Shown here piece by piece: positions 1 through 5,468 of a stretch of DNA of 5,468 nt (within the stretch, counting starts at the first letter, position 1; each line of letters begins with the position of its first letter). This stretch comes from an uncultured Pseudorhodoferax sp. Its GTDB lineage: Bacteria > Pseudomonadota > Gammaproteobacteria > Burkholderiales > Burkholderiaceae. The position numbers and the translations under genes were made by a program. Location of the stretch: assembly GCA_913776795.1 (NCBI GenBank), contig CAJYRH010000523.1, positions 1-5,468 on the forward strand, given 5' to 3'. The notes under the pieces are model-generated. The model was not told the origin of the DNA, ran no database searches, and was given only the letters and a program-made list of their open reading frames with translations.

Positions 1-1
1 G

Positions 2-67
2 TGCCTCGGCCATCGGGTCGAGGACGCCTTCGTCTCCGGCCTGGAGCTGGCGCTGCAGATGGCGTGA
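2..67 (+). CDS. C-terminal end of an upstream gene, possibly FAD-dependent oxidoreductase (partial)
   Basis: Reading from base 2, 21 codons lead to a TGA at 65-67 and give a tail containing [15 protein letters not shown]. An 'R-V-E-x-A-F-x-S-G' stretch followed by a short helix is typical of the C-terminus of NAD(P)/FAD-dependent amine-oxidase-like oxidoreductases, where it closes the flavin-binding fold next to the 'GD' segment. That family call is an inference from a very short tail. The frame is supported by its overlap with the next gene: the stop TGA at 65-67 shares bases with the GTG at 64-66. This GTGA junction is typical of translationally coupled operon genes and also explains why the GTG at base 1 is not the gluQ start. 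The rest of the gene lies outside the window. Confidence 0.55.
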   Translation, partial: CLGHRVEDAFVSGLELALQMA

Positions 68-1008
68 GCCGCGCCCGGCCGTCCGACCAGGCGCGCCCCG
101 CAGGCCAGGCCGAAGGCAGCCCGGCCGGCATCGGTCCACTCGCCGCCCCGCGCGCGTACACCGGCCGCTTCGCGCCCTCGCCCACCGGGCCGCTGCATGC
201 CGGCTCGCTGGTCGCCGCGCTGGCCAGCTGGCTCGACGCACGCGCCCACGCCGGCCGCTGGCTGGTGCGCATCGAGGACGTGGACCTGCCGCGCTGCCCA
301 CCGGGCGCCGACGCGCTGATCCTCTCGCAGCTGGCCGCATGCCAGCTGCTGCCCGATGAAGAGCCCATTCGGCAGTCGCAGCGCGGCACGCTGTACCAGG
401 CCGCGCTCGACCGGCTGGTCGCCGGCGGCCACGCCTACCCATGCGCCTGCTCGCGCGCCGAAATCGCACTGGCCCGGCTGGCGCACCCCGCGCCGCGCCA
501 TGGCGAACTCGTGTACCCCGGAACCTGCCGCGACGGCCTGCACGGCCGGCCCGCGCGCGCCTGGCGCCTGCGCACCCACCATGCGGGCACCGTGGCATGG
601 GTGGATCGCCGTCTCGGCCCCCAGCAACAGGACGTGGAACAGGCCGTGGGCGACTTCGTCCTGCGCCGCGCCGACGGCCTGTGGGCCTACCAGCTCGCCG
701 TGGTGGTGGACGATGCGGACCAGGGCATCACCGACGTCGTGCGCGGCGAGGACCTGGCCGACAACAGCCCGCGGCAGGTGCTGCTGCAGCGCGCGCTGGG
801 CCTGCCCACGCCACGCTACCTGCACACGCCGCTGGTACGGGGCGACAACGGCGAAAAGCTCTCCAAGCAGAACGGTGCCCAGGCGCTGGACCTGCGCGAA
901 CCCGCGGCCGCGCTGCAGGCCGCGGCGCGCATGCTGGGGCTGCCCGAGCTTGCCGGCAGCCCGGCCGAGCGGCTGGCGCAGTGGGTCGCCGCCTGGCCGT
1001 TCGTGTGA
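64..1008 (+). CDS. gluQ: Glutamyl-Q tRNA(Asp) synthetase (GluQRS)
   Basis: This truncated paralogue of glutamyl-tRNA synthetase activates glutamate and attaches it to the queuosine base at position 34 of tRNA(Asp), in the cytoplasm. It has the Rossmann catalytic core but lacks the anticodon-binding domain, which fits the 314-residue length (E. coli GluQ is about 308). Counting from the GTG at 64, the signature [14 protein letters not shown] at about 35-48 contains the HIGH-equivalent HAGS. IEDVD follows at 70-74. A zinc-type site is formed by Cys127-x-Cys129 and Tyr151-x3-Cys155. RGEDL lies at 227-231 and the KMSKS-equivalent KLSKQN at 265-270. The frame is open back to base 1, but GTG 64 is chosen because it overlaps the upstream TGA as GTGA and no other ATG, GTG or TTG lies between it and the core. 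The first 30 or so residues are a Pro/Ala/Arg-rich extension that E. coli GluQ lacks. No good Shine-Dalgarno is visible (GGAG at 43-46 is too far), so translational coupling is likely. Confidence 0.95.
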   Translation: MSRARPSDQARPAGQAEGSPAGIGPLAAPRAYTGRFAPSPTGPLHAGSLVAALASWLDARAHAGRWLVRIEDVDLPRCPPGADALILSQLAACQLLPDEEPIRQSQRGTLYQAALDRLVAGGHAYPCACSRAEIALARLAHPAPRHGELVYPGTCRDGLHGRPARAWRLRTHHAGTVAWVDRRLGPQQQDVEQAVGDFVLRRADGLWAYQLAVVVDDADQGITDVVRGEDLADNSPRQVLLQRALGLPTPRYLHTPLVRGDNGEKLSKQNGAQALDLREPAAALQAAARMLGLPELAGSPAERLAQWVAAWPFV

Positions 1009-1037
1009 AGGATTGCACGGTCCGTGCGGCGCGGCCG

Positions 1038-1065
1038 GCACACTTGATTTAGTTTTTTCGTGTGC
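1038..1065 (+). repeat. Inverted repeat flanking an AT-rich island upstream of the flagellin
   Basis: GCACAC (1038-1043) and GTGTGC (1060-1065) are perfect inverted repeats around a 16-base AT-rich stretch that includes six consecutive T (1053-1058). It is the most AT-rich spot in an otherwise very GC-rich region. A second possible hairpin uses the same GCAC bases: GTGC 1024-1027 pairs with 1038-1041, extended by GGC 1028-1030 with GCC 1034-1036 around a bulged G1037. The two folds exclude each other. This could be an operator, part of the flagellin 5' leader or an imperfect gluQ terminator; the sequence alone does not decide. Confidence 0.35.
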
Positions 1066-1076
1066 TTGTCCGCCTT
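1044..1076 (+). promoter_or_regulatory. Candidate flagellin promoter region (weak sigma-28-like match)
   Basis: A promoter is expected in the 126-base gap between gluQ and the flagellin, since flagellins are usually transcribed alone by the flagellar sigma factor FliA (sigma-28). TTTAGTTT at 1048-1055 matches the -35 consensus TAAAGTTT at 6 of 8 bases. The following region has no convincing GCCGATAA -10 element; the nearest is TCCGCCTT at 1069-1076, which shares only CCG and sits at a 13-base spacing instead of 11. I also see no sigma-54 pair (GG and GC 10 bases apart). Location and AT-richness support a promoter here; the sigma-factor assignment is poorly supported. Confidence 0.25.
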
Positions 1077-1119
1077 GTCCAGGTACGGGCGCGACAGTGG
1101 CCTGTACCCCATCAACCGC

Positions 1120-1126
1120 AAGGAGT
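1120..1126 (+). promoter_or_regulatory. Shine-Dalgarno of the flagellin gene
   Basis: AAGGAGT lies 8 bases before the ATG at 1135. It is a near-perfect anti-16S match at ideal spacing, fixes the flagellin start and fits a highly translated gene. It is the strongest ribosome-binding site in the window. Confidence 0.9.
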
Positions 1127-1134
1127 AACCCACC

Positions 1135-1956
1135 ATGCTGAGCCTGCACACGAACGCGGCGTCCCTCACCGGTCAGAACACGCTGACCTCGACCAACAAG
1201 GCGCTGTCCAACTCGCTGACACGCCTGTCCACCGGCTACCGCGTCAATTCCGCCATGGACGACGCTGCCGGCCTGCAGATCGCCACGCGCCTGAATGCGC
1301 AGACGCGCGGCATGGGCGTGGCCCAGCGCAACACGCAGAACGGCATCTCGATGCTGCAGACGGCGGAAGGCGCACTGGAAGAATCTACCAACATCCTGCT
1401 GCGCATGAAGGACCTGGCCACCGAGGCTGCCTCGGACACCGCGAGCACGGAAGACCGCACCGCCATTGGTTCGGAACTCACCGCACTGCAGGCCGAACTG
1501 ACCAATATCTATGCGAACACCTCGTTCGGTGGCCGCACGCTGTTCACCGGCACCGATGCGCTGTCTGCCACGACCACCTTCCAGATCGGCGCATCCGCCG
1601 CTGAAACCCTGGCACTGGGCATCACGCTGCCGACCGCGTTCGCGCTGGCTGCGGCCCCGGACGCGTCGACGCGTGCAGGCGCCAACACGCTGATCACCGA
1701 CATCAACACCCAGATCACCACGCTGAGCACCTTCCGTTCGGACCTGGGCGCCGTGGCGAACCGCCTGGACCACGTGTTCAACAACCTGGGCAACATGAGC
1801 ACCAACACCGAAGCCGCCCGCGGCCGCATCATGGACGTGGACTACGCCTCCGAGTCCGCCAACATGACGACCAAGCAGATGCTGATGCAGGCCGGTACCT
1901 CCATGCTCAAGCAGTCCAACGCCATGTCGCAGCTGGCGCTGTCGCTGCTGCAATAG
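1135..1956 (+). CDS. fliC: Flagellin, compact (filament subunit)
   Basis: This is the subunit of the flagellar filament, exported unfolded through the flagellar type III apparatus and polymerised under the cap. The 273 residues have the two conserved ends of flagellins. The N-terminal D0/D1 part (about 1-140) carries TN at 6-7, RLSTGYRVNSAMDDAAGLQIA at about 30-50, RNTQNGISMLQTAEGAL at 65-81 and FGGRTLF at 131-137. The C-terminal D1/D0 part (about 186-273) carries RLDHVFNNL at 210-218, ARGRIMDVDYA at 228-238 and an ending SQLALSLLQ. Only about 45 residues, rich in Ala and Thr, lie between them (about 141-185), so the surface-exposed D2/D3 domains are essentially absent. The start MLSLHTN resembles the lateral/Flag-2 LafA type of flagellin more than the MA-x-x-INTN type. 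There is no Cys or Trp, as is usual for flagellins. Base composition is less GC-extreme than in the neighbours, reflecting many Asn, Thr, Gln and Met codons. Its own Shine-Dalgarno and a downstream terminator suggest a single-gene transcript. Confidence 0.95.
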   Translation: MLSLHTNAASLTGQNTLTSTNKALSNSLTRLSTGYRVNSAMDDAAGLQIATRLNAQTRGMGVAQRNTQNGISMLQTAEGALEESTNILLRMKDLATEAASDTASTEDRTAIGSELTALQAELTNIYANTSFGGRTLFTGTDALSATTTFQIGASAAETLALGITLPTAFALAAAPDASTRAGANTLITDINTQITTLSTFRSDLGAVANRLDHVFNNLGNMSTNTEAARGRIMDVDYASESANMTTKQMLMQAGTSMLKQSNAMSQLALSLLQ

Positions 1957-1976
1957 GCCGCCACGCGTTCCGCTTG

Positions 1977-2004
1977 AAGCCAACCGCGATCCGGTTGGCT
2001 TTTT
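1977..2004 (+). terminator. Rho-independent terminator after the flagellin gene
   Basis: A perfect 10-base-pair stem (left arm 1977-1986, right arm 1992-2001) closes a 5-base loop at 1987-1991 (CGATC). The stem's last two T bases run into three more T, giving TTTTT at 2000-2004. It begins 21 bases after the flagellin TAG. The mirror strand lacks an equally good T tract (it would read AA only), so it is chiefly a plus-strand terminator. It should insulate the abundant flagellin transcript from the FliK-like gene. Confidence 0.9.
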
Positions 2005-2043
2005 CATGCCCGCACCAGCGCCGCCGCCCCACCACACCCGCCC

Positions 2044-3006
2044 ATGAGCCTGGAGCCGATCTCTGCCGCCAGCCGCACCGCCGGCGTGCGCGCTGCCGTG
2101 CCCGGCCCGCTCGAGCGCGCGCCACCCGACCCGGCGCTGACGCTGCGCCTCGTCATGGGCACCGGTGCCGCGGGCGAGAAACTGGCGCGTGGCGAACACG
2201 GACAGGTCTGGCGCCTGGGCGCAGGCGACGGCCTGCCCCACTTTCGCAAAGGCCAGACCGTGCTGGTGCAGGTGCTGCGGGCCGGCCCACCCATGGAGGT
2301 GCGCGTGCTCGGCGTGCTGTCCACCGAAGGCAGCGTGGACAGCGGCCCCCACGCCGGGCCCGACGCCGAGCCCCCCGCCCTGCGGCCGGACCAGGCCGGC
2401 ATCCTGCGCCTGGCGGCAGCTTCCAACGACACCATGGCGCTGGCCGCCCACTGGCGCCAGCGCATCCTGGCCGCGCTGCAGCAGGCGGCCACGCTGGCAC
2501 CCGCGCATTCCAGCGTCGCCGGCACGCAGCCGCCCGCCGATCCGTCGAGCACCGCCGAGGCCGGCATGCTGCTGCGCGTGCTGCCCTGGCATGGCTGGCC
2601 GCTCACCCTGTGGCTGGAGCAGCGGCGCTGGACCGGTGGACCCAACCGCCGGGCCCGCCGCCGCGCCGGCACGCGGCTTTGCATGGCGGTGGCGCTGCCA
2701 CCCGTCGGCCAGATGGGGCTGATGCTGGATGTGCTGGACGTGCAGGTCGGCCTGACCCTCACCGTGGCCGATGCAGCCAGCGTCGCACCGCTGCGTGCGC
2801 AGGTCGGCGCCATCGCCGCCCGCATGGGCCGGGCCGGGCTGCGGCTCATGCGTTGCCATGTGCGGCACGACCCCGATTTCGCGGTGCCGCCCGCCGCCGC
2901 CGGCATGCCCGCCATCGGCAGCCACGAACTGCCGCTCGCCCTGTTCCGTGCCGGCACCGAGGCGCTGGAAGCGTTGCGCCGCCACGCCGGCCGCGGCGCC
3001 CGGTGA
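2044..3006 (+). CDS. fliK: FliK-like flagellar hook-length control protein
   Basis: The 320-residue protein has a C-terminal segment (about 212-273) with the pattern of the Flg_hook/FliK domain. It contains a 'L-P-P-x-G-x-x-G-L-M-L' strand (MAVALPPVGQMGLMLDVL, about 214-231), a second strand (VQVGLTLTVADAASV) and a helix ending in 'L-R-x-Q-V-x-x-I-x-A-R-M-G-R-A-G-L-R-L', as in proteins that measure hook length and switch export specificity through FlhB. Residues about 34-92 look like a small beta-rich module with LPHFRKGQTVLVQVL (64-78), seen in several FliK-like proteins. The linker at about 98-172 is rich in Pro and Ala. An Arg-rich patch (NRRARRRAGTR, 201-211) sits directly before the domain. 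FliK proteins are often longer (about 400 residues in many proteobacteria), so this is a short member. The ATG at 2044 is the first in frame after a stop, and its opening MSLEPIS fits the family, but no Shine-Dalgarno precedes it; ATG 2155 is an alternative. Family call fairly sure, exact role inferred. Confidence 0.75.
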   Translation: MSLEPISAASRTAGVRAAVPGPLERAPPDPALTLRLVMGTGAAGEKLARGEHGQVWRLGAGDGLPHFRKGQTVLVQVLRAGPPMEVRVLGVLSTEGSVDSGPHAGPDAEPPALRPDQAGILRLAAASNDTMALAAHWRQRILAALQQAATLAPAHSSVAGTQPPADPSSTAEAGMLLRVLPWHGWPLTLWLEQRRWTGGPNRRARRRAGTRLCMAVALPPVGQMGLMLDVLDVQVGLTLTVADAASVAPLRAQVGAIAARMGRAGLRLMRCHVRHDPDFAVPPAAAGMPAIGSHELPLALFRAGTEALEALRRHAGRGAR

Positions 3007-3047
3007 GCACGCAGCCGCCCCCGCCCACCCCAAGTGGCATCGCATAA
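3003..3047 (+). other. 14-codon open frame coupled to the end of fliK (possible remnant or leader)
   Basis: A GTG at 3003-3005 overlaps the fliK TGA (3004-3006) as GTGA, the same coupling seen at 64-67. It opens a 14-codon frame reading VSTQPPPPTPSGIA and ends at TAA 3045-3047. In some beta-proteobacteria a short FlhB C-terminal-like gene follows a FliK-like gene. The Pro-rich opening could be what is left of such a gene, but the peptide is too short to prove homology. It may equally be chance, since GTGA overlaps are common in GC-rich DNA. No Shine-Dalgarno is apparent. Confidence 0.15.
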
Positions 3048-3054
3048 CATGCCA
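3035..3054. repeat. Short inverted repeat in the fliK to PAS-GGDEF-EAL gap
   Basis: TGGCAT (3035-3040) and ATGCCA (3049-3054) form a perfect 6-base inverted repeat with an 8-base spacer, next to the AT-richer stretch ACACAAAAGTTGT. No T tract follows, so it is not an intrinsic terminator. It lies in the 120-base region before the c-di-GMP gene where a promoter or operator could sit, but nothing identifies a regulator. Confidence 0.25.
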
Positions 3055-3116
3055 ACACAAAAGTTGTCGTCTCGGCCACACCCCTGGAACCGCCTGGTGG
3101 CCGTGCCGGCGCCAGC

Positions 3117-3122
3117 GGGAGG
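3117..3122 (+). promoter_or_regulatory. Shine-Dalgarno deciding the start of the PAS-GGDEF-EAL gene
   Basis: GGGAGG precedes the ATG at 3127 by 4 bases, slightly close but strong. It favours 3127 over an in-frame ATG at 3049, which has no purine-rich site before it and would add 26 residues of low-complexity, non-domain sequence. Confidence 0.8.
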
Positions 3123-3126
3123 CACG

Positions 3127-5468
3127 ATGATCCACGGGGCAGGCCACGACACGGCGGCGCAGCAGTTGGCGCAGTTGCGTGCCCTGGACGAGGTGATGGC
3201 CATCGCCGAGTTCTCGCCCGACGGCACGCTGCGCCGCGCCAACGCCCGCTACCTGGCACTGCTGGGTTGCACCGCGGACGCTGCCGTGGGCAGCCACCAC
3301 AGCCGCTGGTGCACGCCGGCCACCGCGGTCAGCGCGGACTACGCCGCTCTATGGCAGGCGCTGCGCCGCGGCCAGGCCCAGGCCGGCCCCCTGGAGCGCG
3401 AACGCATGGACGGCAGCAGTTGCTGGCTGCAATCCACCTACGCGCCGGTGCTGGACGCCGGCGGCCAGGTCACCGAGGTGCTGGAGGTGGCGGCCGACGT
3501 GACCGACCGCCTGCTGCGCGAGCGCGCCGACGAGGCCCACCTGCGGCGCCTGTCCCTGGCGGCAGACACGGCCGATGCGGCCATCGTCATCACCGATGCG
3601 CAGGCCCGCATCCTTTACGTCAACGCCGGCTTCACACGCATGCTGGGCTGGCGTGCCGACGAGGTCGCGGGCCAGGACGCGCTGGTCTGGCTGCTGTCCA
3701 ACCAGGACGCGGTGGCCATCGAGGCCTTCCGCGCGACGCTGCGCACCGGCCGGCCCGTCGAGCGCGAACGCATCGCCCTGGGCAAGAACGGCCAAAGCCG
3801 CTGGGTCAAGGTGGTCAGCCACCCCATCTTCGACGAGCACGACGGCCGGCGCTACACCGTCTCCGTCTACACCGACATCACGCTGGCCAAGGTGCACGCC
3901 ACGCTGCAGCACCGCGCGCTCGACGCCATGGCCCGCGAGCGCCCGCTGGCCGAGGTGCTGGAGCTGATCTGCCGCCAGGTGGAGCATCTCGCACCCGAGG
4001 TGTGCACGAGCATCCTGGAGGTGGACGATGACGGCCGGCTGCACCCGCTGGCGTCCCCGAGCCTGCCGCCGAGCTACTCGCAGCAGCTCGAAGGCCTGTC
4101 GATCGGCCCCACGGCCGGCTCCTGCGGCACGGCGGCCTGGCGCAACGCGACCGTGATGGTCGACGACATCGCCACCGACCCGCTGTGGGCGCCCTACCGT
4201 GACCTCGCGCTGCCGCTGGGCTACACGGGCTGCTGGTCCACCCCCATCCGCAACAGCCAGGGCGGCGTGCTGGGCACCTTCGCTTTCTACTTCCGCGCGC
4301 CGCGCAACCCGGCCAACGCGGCCTTCCACCAGCGCCTGGTGGACAGCTGCACCCACCTGTGCGCGCTGGCCCTGCAACGCGAGCGCACGCGCCAGCACAT
4401 CCGCCAGCTGGCCTTCTACGACAGCCTCACCGGCCTGCCCAACCGCAGCCTGCTGCATGCCCGCGCCGACCAGGCCATCGCCGCGGCGGCGCGCGCCCGC
4501 GAACTGCTGGCCGTGCTGTTCATCGACCTGGACCGCTTCAAGCAGGTGAACGACTCGCTCGGCCACCCGGCCGGCGACGCCGTGCTGCGCCATGCCGCGG
4601 CCCAGCTGCAACTGGAATTGCGTGCCTCGGACATCGCTGGCCGGCTGTCAGGCGACGAGTTCGTCGTCGTGCTGCCGCAGTGCGACGCCGAGCATGCGGC
4701 CGAGATCGCCACGCGGCTGCAGGCCCTGCTGGCCACGCCGCTGGCGGTGGCGGGCACCACGCTGACCGTGACCGCCAGCGTGGGCGTGGCCATGTTCCCG
4801 GAGGATGGCCGCAGCATGGACGCACTGCTGCAGCGCGCCGACATGGCCATGTACCAGGCCAAGAGCGGCGGCCGCGGCCGGTTCTGCTTTTTCAGCCCCG
4901 GCATGAACGACCTGGTGCAGCAGCAGCTGGCGCTGGAGAACGCGCTGCGCAAGGCCATCGGCACCGCGCAGCTGCAGCTGCACTACCAACCGCAGATCGA
5001 CATGGCCAGCGGCGCCCTGCACGGCATCGAGGCCCTGGCGCGCTGGACCCACCCCACGCTGGGCGACATCGAGCCAGCGCGCTTCATCCCGCTGGCCGAG
5101 GAATGCGGCCTCGTGGCCGAGATCGGCCACTGGGCGCTGCGCGAGGCCTGCCGCCAGCTCGCGCAGTGGCGCAGCGAGGGCCTGAACGTGCCCTCGGTCT
5201 CGGTGAATCTCTCGCCCACCAGCTTCCACGACCGCGCCCTGCCCCAGGCCATCGCGCAGACGCTGGCGCAGCACGCGCTGGCCCCGCAAGATCTGCTGCT
5301 GGAGCTGACCGAAAGCGTGCTGCTGGACACCAACCCCAGCACCCTGCAGACCATCGCCGCGGTGCGCGCGCTGGGCGTGCGCCTGTCCATGGACGACTTC
5401 GGCACCGGCTATTCCAGCCTGAGCTACCTGCGCCAGCTGCCGGCACGCCAGCTCAAGATCGACCGCAG
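3127..5468 (+). CDS. PAS-PAS-GAF-GGDEF-EAL cyclic-di-GMP enzyme (3' end beyond window)
   Basis: This is a sensory enzyme that can make c-di-GMP from GTP (GGDEF) and cleave it to pGpG (EAL), setting the balance between swimming and attachment. 780 codons are visible. A first PAS domain (about 19-127) contains FSPDGTLRRAN, GSHHSRW (55-61) and a Y-x-x-L-W helix (72-76). A second (about 139-252) contains VITDAQARILYVNAGF and ends VYTDIT. A GAF domain (about 265-420) contains GSCGTAAW (331-338) and VDDIATDPLW. The GGDEF domain (about 425-585) starts DSLTGLPNR and has FIDLDRFKQVND (465-476), an RxxD inhibitory site (RASD, 499-502) and, five residues on, SGDEF (508-512), an accepted variant of GGDEF. 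The EAL domain (from about 602) has YQPQID, EALARW (635-640), Asn694 in VNLS, Glu726 in ELTES, MDDFGTGYSSL (755-765) and LKID (776-779). The catalytic residues seen so far are all present; the last part of the EAL domain lies outside. No membrane segment or signal peptide is visible, so it is probably cytoplasmic. Ligands of the sensory domains are unknown. The order resembles E. coli DosP. Confidence 0.96.
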   Translation, partial: MIHGAGHDTAAQQLAQLRALDEVMAIAEFSPDGTLRRANARYLALLGCTADAAVGSHHSRWCTPATAVSADYAALWQALRRGQAQAGPLERERMDGSSCWLQSTYAPVLDAGGQVTEVLEVAADVTDRLLRERADEAHLRRLSLAADTADAAIVITDAQARILYVNAGFTRMLGWRADEVAGQDALVWLLSNQDAVAIEAFRATLRTGRPVERERIALGKNGQSRWVKVVSHPIFDEHDGRRYTVSVYTDITLAKVHATLQHRALDAMARERPLAEVLELICRQVEHLAPEVCTSILEVDDDGRLHPLASPSLPPSYSQQLEGLSIGPTAGSCGTAAWRNATVMVDDIATDPLWAPYRDLALPLGYTGCWSTPIRNSQGGVLGTFAFYFRAPRNPANAAFHQRLVDSCTHLCALALQRERTRQHIRQLAFYDSLTGLPNRSLLHARADQAIAAAARARELLAVLFIDLDRFKQVNDSLGHPAGDAVLRHAAAQLQLELRASDIAGRLSGDEFVVVLPQCDAEHAAEIATRLQALLATPLAVAGTTLTVTASVGVAMFPEDGRSMDALLQRADMAMYQAKSGGRGRFCFFSPGMNDLVQQQLALENALRKAIGTAQLQLHYQPQIDMASGALHGIEALARWTHPTLGDIEPARFIPLAEECGLVAEIGHWALREACRQLAQWRSEGLNVPSVSVNLSPTSFHDRALPQAIAQTLAQHALAPQDLLLELTESVLLDTNPSTLQTIAAVRALGVRLSMDDFGTGYSSLSYLRQLPARQLKIDR

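Noticed and set aside
1..63. GTG at base 1 as the start of gluQ
   Set aside because: It would place the gluQ start inside the previous gene's reading frame (2-67) and adds low-complexity residues; GTG 64 in the GTGA overlap is far more plausible.
1037..1050. Sigma-54 (-24/-12) promoter before the flagellin
   Set aside because: GGCAC is present at 1037-1041 region, but the required GC 10 bases further on is TT.
1974..3047. Plus-strand frame of 357 codons overlapping the FliK-like gene
   Set aside because: It starts inside the flagellin terminator and yields an Arg/Ala/Pro-rich shadow product; the frame starting at 2044 carries the FliK-like domain.
3059..3085. Sigma-28 promoter before the c-di-GMP gene (AAAAGTTG at 3059-3066)
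   Set aside because: It matches the TAAAGTTT -35 element at 6 of 8, but no GCCGATAA-like element occurs at the right spacing; the nearest GCC is only 8 bases downstream.
3049..3126. ATG at 3049 as the start of the PAS-GGDEF-EAL gene
   Set aside because: It is in frame, but no Shine-Dalgarno precedes it and the added 26 residues belong to no domain, whereas 3127 has GGGAGG just upstream.
2004..3242. Long minus-strand open frame of 412 codons opposite the FliK-like gene
   Set aside because: It is antisense to a supported gene, Ser/Ala/Arg/Gly-rich with no recognisable motif, and such frames are common opposite GC-rich genes with G/C third positions.
3349..4611. Long minus-strand open frame of 420 codons opposite the PAS-GAF-GGDEF gene
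   Set aside because: The plus strand here encodes clear PAS, GAF and GGDEF domains; the antisense product is a repetitive Gly/Val/Gln/Ala/Arg shadow with no family signature.

Overview
The window is very GC-rich. All genes lie on the plus strand, and third codon positions are strongly biased to G or C. The gene content (a GluQ-type tRNA synthetase, a flagellin, a FliK-like protein and a large cyclic-di-GMP enzyme) and the protein sequences suggest a beta-proteobacterium, most likely Burkholderiales/Comamonadaceae. That placement is an impression from family resemblance; no search was run.

Layout. Positions 2-67 hold the last 21 codons of a gene that starts before the window, possibly an FAD-dependent oxidoreductase. 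Its stop overlaps a GTG start at 64 in a GTGA junction, which opens gluQ (64-1008), the glutamyl-Q tRNA(Asp) synthetase. A 126-base gap with an AT-rich island, nested inverted repeats and a strong Shine-Dalgarno follows. Next comes a compact 273-residue flagellin (1135-1956), closed by a clear intrinsic terminator (1977-2004). A 320-residue protein with a C-terminal FliK/Flg_hook-like domain (2044-3006) comes next. The last gene begins at 3127 behind a GGGAGG site and runs off the right edge. It is a PAS-PAS-GAF-GGDEF-EAL protein with both catalytic domains apparently intact.

How it fits together. The left part is tRNA-modification housekeeping. From about 1040 onward the window is a flagellar segment: the filament subunit, a probable hook-length or export-switch protein, and a c-di-GMP enzyme suited to coupling sensory input to the choice between motility and attachment. 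The usual filament cap and chaperone genes (fliD, fliS, fliT) do not sit between the flagellin and the FliK-like gene here.

I see no tRNA or rRNA, CRISPR array, insertion sequence, integrase or phage gene. Nothing in the window is convincingly a new system. The most unusual points are the flagellin type (opening MLSLHTN, with almost no variable domain), the compact gene order, the overlapping hairpins before the flagellin, and a 14-codon reading frame coupled to the end of fliK that may be a remnant.
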